DNA from: JAICWP01 sp035278025
GTDB taxonomy: Bacteria > Acidobacteriota > Terriglobia > Terriglobales > Acidobacteriaceae
Direction of reading: 5' to 3'
NCBI GenBank assembly: GCA_035278025.1
Contig: DATEJK010000189.1
Span: forward strand, 1-12,200
DNA length: 12,200 nucleotides
The position numbers and the translations under genes were made by a program. The notes under the pieces were generated by a model. The model saw only the letters and a list, made by a program, of their open reading frames with translations, did no database searches and was not told the origin of the DNA. Shown here one piece after another: positions 1 through 4,575 of the stretch (positions are counted from its first letter, which is position 1; each line of letters opens with the position of its first letter).

Positions 1-70
1 TTAGCATTTAGCCTTAAAGCGCAGTGCCGATGCTTTCCAGTGGCTAAATGCTGAGTGCTAATTGCTTAGG
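1..70. repeat. Heptamer repeats with stem-loop, upstream of permease
   Basis: Four consecutive 7-nt units start with GCT at positions 43, 50, 57 and 64: gctaaat, gctgagt, gctaatt, gcttagg. The opposite-strand version lies at 1-12, so agcatttagcc (3-13) is an exact inverted repeat of ggctaaatgct (42-52). A smaller aaagc/gcttt stem (16-20/32-36) sits inside the 28-nt loop. The last heptamer merges into the AGGAG ribosome-binding site (68-72) of the permease. The array could be a folded leader or inter-cistronic RNA, or a dispersed short tandem repeat. Its start may lie left of the window. Confidence 0.6.
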
Positions 71-76
71 AGACGA

Positions 77-955
77 ATGGCATCTGTAGCCCAGGCCACG
101 GTGAGGCAGGCACCAACACGAACCCGGGTCGCCCAGCGCAACTGGCTGGCGATCATCGGCGTAGTCCTGGTCTCTATCTTTGTGGTGTTCGCGCTGTTTG
201 CCCCCTGGATTGCGCCGCAGGATCCAGCTCACATCGAACTGGCAGCGCGCCTGGCGCCTCCTTCGGCGGCGCATTGGTGCGGCACCGACGAATTGGGGCG
301 TGACATTCTTTCCCGCCTGATTTATGGGGCGCGCATTTCCATGCTGGTGGGCAGCAGCGTGGTGGTGGGCGCGTTGTTTTTGGGGCTGGTCATCGGCTCA
401 ATCGCGGGCTATTACGGCGGAAAAGTGGACCGCTTCGTCAACGTTATCCTGATGAACGCCTTTCTGTCGTTTCCGGGCATCCTGATCGCGATTTCTTTTG
501 TCGCCTTTCGCGGGCCGGGAATTTTGAACCTGATCCTGGCCCTATGCCTGGGAGGCTGGGTGGGCTACGCCCGGCTGGTGCGGGCGCAAGTGCTGGCCGC
601 CCGGGAAAGGGAATACGTGGAAGCGGCGCGCGCGCTGGGGGCGAGCGACTGGCGCATCATAACGCGGCACATTTTGCCCAACATCATCCAGCCGGTGATC
701 GTGCAGGCAGCCATCGGCATGGCGGGCGCGGTGCTGGCGGAGGCCACTATGAGCTTTTTAGGACTGGGGGTGCCGCCCCCCACCGCGAGTTGGGGTTCCA
801 TGCTGAATGACGGCCGCGCCCACCTTTTCGACGCCCCCCACCTGGTGTTGTTTCCCGCGGCGGCGGTCATGCTGGCGGTGCTTTCCTTCAATTTTATTGG
901 CGATGCCCTGCGCGATTATCTGGATCCGCGCTCGCGGATTGAGGCGGGGCTGTAG
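77..955 (+). CDS. ABC importer inner-membrane permease, OppC/DppC type
   Basis: Integral-membrane subunit of a binding-protein-dependent importer of the peptide/nickel/opine family. It would pair with an OppB-type permease, two ATPases and a solute-binding protein, none of them visible here. The protein is 292 aa, normal for OppC. The N-terminal helix is at about 23-45. The OppC hallmark 'GTDELGRDILSRLIYGAR' lies at about 69-86, and further hydrophobic segments at about 87-113, 122-143, 149-167, 205-230 and 256-276. The cytoplasmic EAA loop that docks the ATPase is at 182-202 (EAARALGASDW...LPN). I prefer ATG at 77 because AGGAG (68-72) precedes it by 4 nt; the in-frame TTG at 62 has no such site and lies inside the repeat. 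The leader is a heptamer repeat with a stem-loop. The substrate cannot be told from sequence: peptides are the default, but sugars and metals occur in this family. Confidence 0.93.
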   Translation: MASVAQATVRQAPTRTRVAQRNWLAIIGVVLVSIFVVFALFAPWIAPQDPAHIELAARLAPPSAAHWCGTDELGRDILSRLIYGARISMLVGSSVVVGALFLGLVIGSIAGYYGGKVDRFVNVILMNAFLSFPGILIAISFVAFRGPGILNLILALCLGGWVGYARLVRAQVLAAREREYVEAARALGASDWRIITRHILPNIIQPVIVQAAIGMAGAVLAEATMSFLGLGVPPPTASWGSMLNDGRAHLFDAPHLVLFPAAAVMLAVLSFNFIGDALRDYLDPRSRIEAGL

Positions 956-977
956 GAATCGGTGATTGAGCAATTTG

Positions 978-998
978 TAGATTCTAATTTGAAATCTA
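978..998 (+). terminator. Weak AT-rich hairpin after permease
   Basis: tagatt (978-983) and aatcta (993-998) form a 6-bp stem with a 9-nt loop, 22 nt after the permease stop. The stem is AT-rich and no clear T-run follows, so it is at best a weak terminator or an RNA 3'-end structure. Confidence 0.25.
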
Positions 999-1017
999 TA
1001 AGGCGAGGTGAGGACAC

Positions 1018-1209
1018 TTAACGCGCTGGTGTGCGGTCAGCCCGAGACTTGGCCTGGGGTCGCCTTTTGCGGCGGGAGCCTTGGTGGTCAGGACCTGCCA
1101 TTTCGGCCACCGGCAGGTGCGCCGGGATGTGGCCGTTACTGCGAGCCAGATCGTAGAGCTTGTCGGCGGTGCGTCGGCGCAGCCGGTTTTTCAGGTCACC
1201 CTTTTTCAT
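1018..1209 (-). CDS. Small basic hypothetical protein (doubtful)
   Basis: This is the only ORF in the 956-1382 gap with any coding character. It would encode 63 aa, strongly basic (MKKGDLKNRLRRR... then KRRPQAKSR), with no membrane segment or signal peptide. The frame stays open upstream to 1293, where a GTG at 1266 could add 19 residues. By hand count about 44 of 63 third codon positions are G or C, modest support in a GC-rich genome. No ribosome-binding site precedes ATG 1209. I do not recognise the family. It could be a nucleic-acid-binding micro-protein, the decayed end of a longer gene, or chance. The rest of 956-1382 shows only hairpins: gcccgg/ccgggc (1234-1239/1250-1255) and the one listed next to dinB. 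Confidence 0.25.
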   Translation of the reverse strand: MKKGDLKNRLRRRTADKLYDLARSNGHIPAHLPVAEMAGPDHQGSRRKRRPQAKSRADRTPAR

Positions 1210-1351
1210 AAGCCAAACATAGGATGCAGAGAAGCCCGGCGGTGTCACTCCGGGCGGCAACTCCACCAGGGATATTCGGCCACGGTTGTTGTTCTATTGC
1301 CCCTAAGTCCGGCCATCGCCCAGCCGGCCCTGCCAGACGAGGGGATACGAG

Positions 1352-1378
1352 CCCGCGCCGGCAGTGGGCGGGCGCGGG
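1352..1378 (-). terminator. GC-rich hairpin just past dinB stop
   Basis: cccgcgcc (1352-1359) pairs perfectly with ggcgcggg (1371-1378) around an 11-nt loop. On the minus strand the hairpin starts 5 nt after the dinB stop codon. The strong GC stem and its position suggest a transcription end or 3'-end protection, but there is no T-tract on the minus strand, so it is not a classic Rho-independent terminator. Confidence 0.4.
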
Positions 1379-1382
1379 ATTC

Positions 1383-2648
1383 TTAGTCCGGGGAGTCGTT
1401 TTTCTTGTCTTTCCCCAGCAGGCCGGCGGGATTCTCGTGCACACGTTCACGAAAACGCGCCTTCAGTCCGCCTCCCAGTTCCACGGCCGATTCACCGTAC
1501 TTGTCGCGCAACTGATCGGCAGCCGAAAGCGCCTGCCGCCAGCGTCGCTGCTTGTCGTCCTCCAGCAGGCTGAGCTGCCCTTCGCCATGACCCAGGGAAG
1601 ACGCATGCACGCCCAGGAGCCGGATTAGGCGCCCGGATTCCCAGGCGTTGCGGAACAAGTGGCGCACGGCTTCGAACAGTTCGGTGTCAAGCTGGGTGGA
1701 GCGGGGCAGGGTATGGGCGCGGGTGATGGTGGTGAAGTCGTCATAGCGCAGCTTGAGCTGAACCGTGCGGGCGTGCAAGCCGGCTTCCCGCAAGCGCCGG
1801 CCCACCATCTCCGCCAGGCGCAGCAGGGTAGCTTCCAAAAGCTGGGAGTCGCACGTGTCCACGGAGAAGGTATGCTCGTGGCTCATGGATTTGGGGTCCT
1901 CGTCGGCGCCGATTTCGGAATCGAACCAGGCACCAGCGTCCAGGCCTTTGGCCTTGCCGGCCAGCGCCAGCCCCCACTTGCCGAAGCGCTCTTCCAGGAA
2001 AGCATCGTCAAACCGGGCCAGGTCGCCGACGCTGTTGATGCCCAAGGCGTGCAGGTTCTGCTCGGTCACCTTGCCCACTCCGGGAATCTTGCGCACGGCG
2101 AGCGGCGACAGGAATGGGGCCTCTTGCCCGGGCAGCACCCATAGCATCCCGTTTGGTTTTGCCTGGTCGGAGCAGACCTTGGCCACCAGGCGGGAGGCCG
2201 CGATGCCAATGGAACAGTTGAGGCCGGTGTGGGTGTGAATGGCCTGATGCAGCGAGTGGGCGGCGCGCAGGGGCGGACCGTGCAGGCGTTCCGTCCCGGT
2301 CATGTCCAGATAGGCCTCATCTATGGACACCATTTCGATTTGCGGCGAAAAACCCTGCAGCACATGGTGGACTTTCCGGGAGTAGTCGCGATAACGGTCA
2401 GGGTGGCCGTCCACAAAAATGGCGTGGGGACAATGCTTGGCGGCGGTGCGCAAAGGCATGGCGGAATGTACGCCAAATTTGCGGGCCTCATAGGAAGCGG
2501 CTGAGACTACGCCGCGCTCATCTCGCTGGCCGCCGACTACCACTGCCTTCCCCCGCAGCAAGGGGTCAAACAACTCCTCTACCGACACGAAAAAGGCGTC
2601 CATATCCACGTGGAACACAGTTCGGGGTAGGCTGAGAGGAAGCGACAT
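1383..2648 (-). CDS. dinB: DNA polymerase IV (Y-family translesion polymerase)
   Basis: Low-fidelity Y-family polymerase that copies past damaged bases when the replicative enzyme stalls. The protein is 421 aa, longer than E. coli DinB (351 aa) because of a C-terminal extension. Palm motif I is HVDMDAFF: D15 binds metal and F20 sits at the steric-gate position that excludes ribonucleotides. Motif III SIDEAYLD (108-115) supplies catalytic D110 and E111. The thumb region (IPGVGKVTEQNL, about 188-199) carries the helix-hairpin-helix. QLSLL at 358-362, after the little-finger domain, looks like the beta-clamp-binding peptide; the ~60-residue tail beyond it has no motif I know. ATG 2648 is the only start before an in-frame stop, yet it has no Shine-Dalgarno, so translation may be weak or coupled. 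The gene lies 69 nt downstream of the pilin gene on the same strand. I see no recognisable SOS box. Confidence 0.96.
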   Translation of the reverse strand: MSLPLSLPRTVFHVDMDAFFVSVEELFDPLLRGKAVVVGGQRDERGVVSAASYEARKFGVHSAMPLRTAAKHCPHAIFVDGHPDRYRDYSRKVHHVLQGFSPQIEMVSIDEAYLDMTGTERLHGPPLRAAHSLHQAIHTHTGLNCSIGIAASRLVAKVCSDQAKPNGMLWVLPGQEAPFLSPLAVRKIPGVGKVTEQNLHALGINSVGDLARFDDAFLEERFGKWGLALAGKAKGLDAGAWFDSEIGADEDPKSMSHEHTFSVDTCDSQLLEATLLRLAEMVGRRLREAGLHARTVQLKLRYDDFTTITRAHTLPRSTQLDTELFEAVRHLFRNAWESGRLIRLLGVHASSLGHGEGQLSLLEDDKQRRWRQALSAADQLRDKYGESAVELGGGLKARFRERVHENPAGLLGKDKKNDSPD

Positions 2649-2717
2649 GATGCCGGCGAAGCTACGGCCTCATGTTAACCCAGGGTGGCAGGGTTGAAGT
2701 ATAGCCTGGTTATCTGG

Positions 2718-3236
2718 TTACTGAACGATCTGCCCGGCGAAAGGAGGATTGCTACAGTCCGCAGCCGTGGGCATAGTGGTAACTAGCCCGGGGTTGAGGT
2801 CGAAATGGATCACGTTATCGTTCATGCCGCAGAAACGGCGCACGCCAGAAACGTTGGGAGCATAAGGCGCAGCCCCGATCACGAAACTTGTGTTCACACC
2901 CAGGGCAGTTGGGGTGCCGCCCGTGGCAACAAAGTTGTAACCGGCTTTAGTGCCGCCGGCCAGAACTGTATCTACCAGACAAGCGGTAACCGAACTGGGG
3001 CTGCAGGGAGGCGACCCCGTCAAATTCGATAGAGCAGGAGCATACCCAACGTTTTGGTAAGCGAGAGCATAAGCCGCTTCCGCCGTCATGATGGTTCGTA
3101 TCGAGGAAACGGCAGAAGATTCGTTGGCCGCAATACGGGCGCGTATCAGATTGGGAATAGCGATGGCAGCGATAATGAGCATGATCGCTACGACAATCAG
3201 CAACTCAATCAGCGAAAATCCTTTGTCTTTCTGCAT
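2718..3236 (-). CDS. Type IV pilin-like major/minor prepilin
   Basis: Class III signal-peptide protein for a type IV pilus or pseudopilus, 172 aa. The short leader MQKDKG is followed by FSLIELLIVV: prepilin peptidase (PilD) would cut between G6 and F7 and methylate F7. Glu5 of the mature protein (E11), needed for subunit assembly, is present. The hydrophobic helix at about 7-30 anchors the subunit in the membrane and forms the fibre core. The globular head carries four cysteines, C78, C86, C136 and C161. C136/C161 fit the usual C-terminal disulphide loop, and C78/C86 could form a second small loop. I infer the pairing from order only. No PilB, PilC, PilD or PilQ gene is in the window, so this is an orphan pilin locus. 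The start is fixed by the invariant short leader; the Shine-Dalgarno is poor. A sigma54-like element lies 64 nt upstream. Confidence 0.92.
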   Translation of the reverse strand: MQKDKGFSLIELLIVVAIMLIIAAIAIPNLIRARIAANESSAVSSIRTIMTAEAAYALAYQNVGYAPALSNLTGSPPCSPSSVTACLVDTVLAGGTKAGYNFVATGGTPTALGVNTSFVIGAAPYAPNVSGVRRFCGMNDNVIHFDLNPGLVTTMPTAADCSNPPFAGQIVQ

Positions 3237-3300
3237 TCAGGCAGCGCCATCCCGAGCTGTGATACTGCACAACTACACCACCACTTCTCGCCTGGAGACA

Positions 3301-3316
3301 TGCATCCCAGGGGCCA
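3301..3316 (-). promoter_or_regulatory. Candidate sigma54 promoter for the pilin gene
   Basis: On the minus strand the sequence reads TGGCCCctgggATGCA. It has the obligatory GG-N10-GC spacing and one mismatch in each half of the consensus TGGCAC-N5-TTGCA. The predicted start near 3290 gives a leader of roughly 50 nt to the pilin ATG. Sigma54 control of pilA is established in Pseudomonas, Myxococcus and Geobacter. No activator gene is visible here. Confidence 0.4.
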
Positions 3317-3325
3317 CTCTGGCCC
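3311..3325. promoter_or_regulatory. 15-bp palindrome in pilin/Crp divergent region
   Basis: GGGCCActcTGGCCC is a perfect 6-bp inverted repeat with a 3-bp spacer. Its left arm is the -24-like box of the candidate pilin promoter. Its right arm is a -24-like box facing the opposite way: TGGCCCgcccaTCGCA at 3320-3335 on the plus strand, also GG-N10-GC. It may be an operator, a pair of back-to-back sigma54 sites, or a chance GC palindrome. Confidence 0.4.
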
Positions 3326-3413
3326 GCCCATCGCAAGCTGTTAAATTTTATGGAGAAAAGCGCGATTCTGCTTAAGCGTGGTTGACCGACAAGCGGCGCT
3401 GCCAGCGGAATAG

Positions 3414-3442
3414 TTGACAGTATTTGTCATTCAGGATTGCAT
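3414..3442 (+). promoter_or_regulatory. Perfect -35 box with overlapping dyad
   Basis: TTGACA (3414-3419) matches the sigma70 -35 consensus. TTGCAT lies 17 nt further at 3437-3442, a poor -10. The -35 overlaps the inverted repeat TGACAgtattTGTCA (3415-3429), which resembles the dyad operators used by Crp/Fnr-family proteins, the family of the next gene. It could be a promoter with a built-in operator, or only an operator. The rest of 3330-3540 shows nothing I can assign. Confidence 0.35.
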
Positions 3443-3551
3443 TTTTCGCGACCGCAGACTTGGGTCCTACGACCGGCGGACCACTCCCTTCGTAACCCCT
3501 TGCTGCTGCCGTGTTTAGGTAATGTCGTGCGCGCCCTGGCGGGCGAAAAAA

Positions 3552-3557
3552 TATACT
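3552..3557 (+). promoter_or_regulatory. Candidate -10 box for the Crp/Fnr gene
   Basis: TATACT differs from the -10 consensus by one base and follows an A-run (3546-3551). No good -35 lies 16-18 nt upstream, so an activator would be needed. A start near 3564 would leave about 40 nt of leader before ATG 3604 and would make the TTG at 3571 unlikely as the translation start. Confidence 0.35.
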
Positions 3558-3569
3558 GAGGGTGATATA

Positions 3570-3589
3570 GTTGTCACAACGGCATGTGA
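3570..3589. promoter_or_regulatory. Dyad sites overlapping Crp/Fnr leader
   Basis: Two overlapping palindromes lie here. GTTGTcACAAC (3570-3580) is perfect. TCACA-N6-TGTGA (3574-3589) uses the pentamers recognised by E. coli CRP, but in everted order (CRP sites are TGTGA-N6-TCACA). Lying downstream of the likely -10, they would suit repression, plausibly autoregulation by the encoded protein. Confidence 0.35.
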
Positions 3590-3603
3590 TAAAAGAGGTG
3601 CGC

Positions 3604-4320
3604 ATGGGGTCGCCCTACGGTCTGCCCATCATCGAAAACTGCCTCATTTGCAACCTGCGTTCGGAGCGGTTTTTCTGCGACCTGCCGCGCACCGCTCTGG
3701 CGGCCTTCGAAAAAATCAAGTATTCCTCGGCCGTGCCCGCGGGGGCAGTGCTGTTTGTGGAAGGCCAGTCGCCGCGGGGCATGTACGTGCTCTGCCGGGG
3801 CCGGGTCAAGCTTTCCACCACCTCGCGGGACGGTAAGACGCTGATTCTGCGTATCGCCGAACCCGGGGAGGTGCTGGGATTGCACGCCACCGTTTCCGGC
3901 AAGCCTTATGAATTGACGGCGGAGACTCTGCAGGCTTCACAGCTGAACTTCGTCAAACGCGAGGACTTTTTGCAGTTCCTGCAGGAACACGGGGACGCGT
4001 GCCTGCGGGCGGCGCAGCACCTCAGCCAGAACTGCCAGTCCGCCTATGAGATGATTCGTTCCCTGGGGCTCTCGCACTCGGTGACCGAAAAAATGGCCCG
4101 CCTGCTGCTGGAGTGGTCGGGAGACGGCGAGACAACGAAAGACGGGATTCGCGTCAAGATCGCGCTTACTCACGAAGAGATTGCACAGCTGGTCGGCACC
4201 TCGCGGGAAACCGTGACCCGGGTGCTGGGAGACTTCCGCAAACAGCAGATCGCGCAACTGCGCGGTTCCACTCTGCTGATTCGCAATAAGGCTGCTCTGG
4301 AAAAACTGGTGGGGGCGTAG
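3604..4320 (+). CDS. Crp/Fnr-family transcription regulator, Cys-rich N-terminus
   Basis: Cytoplasmic one-component regulator of 238 aa. A Cys-bearing N-terminus (C13, C16, C25: C-X2-C-X8-C) precedes a cyclic-nucleotide-binding-type beta-barrel (about 32-125), a dimerisation helix (about 126-155) and a winged helix (about 160-238). The recognition helix is TSRETVTRVL (199-208); its R-E-x3-R spacing matches E. coli CRP, not the E-x2-S-R pattern of FNR, which predicts contacts to TGTGA-like half-sites. The barrel lacks CRP's cAMP-contacting Glu and Arg-Ser, so cAMP binding is unlikely. The N-terminal cysteines recall FNR's iron-sulphur ligands, but the fourth FNR Cys is replaced around F116; C64, C133 and C144 are spare. 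It may sense redox, oxygen or NO, or merely resemble such sensors. ATG 3604 follows AGAGGTG; TTG 3571, with GAGGGTGAT upstream, would add 11 residues. The gene is divergent from the pilin. Confidence 0.9.
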   Translation: MGSPYGLPIIENCLICNLRSERFFCDLPRTALAAFEKIKYSSAVPAGAVLFVEGQSPRGMYVLCRGRVKLSTTSRDGKTLILRIAEPGEVLGLHATVSGKPYELTAETLQASQLNFVKREDFLQFLQEHGDACLRAAQHLSQNCQSAYEMIRSLGLSHSVTEKMARLLLEWSGDGETTKDGIRVKIALTHEEIAQLVGTSRETVTRVLGDFRKQQIAQLRGSTLLIRNKAALEKLVGA

Positions 4321-4324
4321 GGGT

Positions 4325-4349
4325 TGGCAGCACTGGTAACCAGTAGCCA
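4325..4349 (+). terminator. Hairpin after Crp/Fnr gene
   Basis: Within TGGC...GCCA (4325-4328/4346-4349) lies ACTGG-taa-CCAGT (4332-4344), giving about 9 bp with a bulge, 4 nt past the regulator's stop. No T-run follows, so termination would be Rho-dependent or inefficient. ACTGGTaACCAGT is also a 13-bp palindrome. Confidence 0.35.
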
Positions 4350-4440
4350 GACCCGGTCCCTGGAAAACCGGCTCTCAGTGGCGGTCGGCTGACACACGCT
4401 GGGTTCCGGCGAGAAGCAATCATTCAAGAACCAAGGAGCA

Positions 4441-4477
4441 AAGCAAAAAGGAGCCTGGACTCGCGCCCAGACTCCTT
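4441..4477 (-). terminator. Rho-independent terminator of the glycosidase gene
   Basis: aaggagcctgg (4448-4458) pairs with ccagactcctt (4467-4477), 11 bp with one mismatch and an 8-nt loop. Read on the minus strand the stem runs into TTTTTGCTTT, a proper T-tract. It lies about 100 nt past the stop of the minus-strand glycosidase. Between them (4478-4575) is a GTACC/GGTAC mini-hairpin (4487-4505) and nothing else clear. Confidence 0.65.
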
Positions 4478-4575
4478 CGTGGCTGGTACCCTCCCCCGAG
4501 GTACTTCGCCAAACTCAACTGCATCGTAGGCGAAGCGAGGAAGTGGCGACAAGTCACGGAGGTAACGAGTGTCCA

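Noticed and set aside
1..54. Short frame open from the left edge to TGA at 52, possibly the tail of an upstream gene
   Set aside because: The 17 residues do not look like an OppB-type C-terminus, and the stretch is made of heptamer repeats and a stem-loop, so I treat it as non-coding.
1008..1211. Plus-strand GTG-start frame of 67 codons after the permease
   Set aside because: Its product has no coherent pattern, and it is antisense to the better minus-strand frame.
1659..2238. Overlapping plus-strand open frames of about 160 codons inside dinB
   Set aside because: They are mirror frames of a conserved polymerase and have no domain or start signal of their own.
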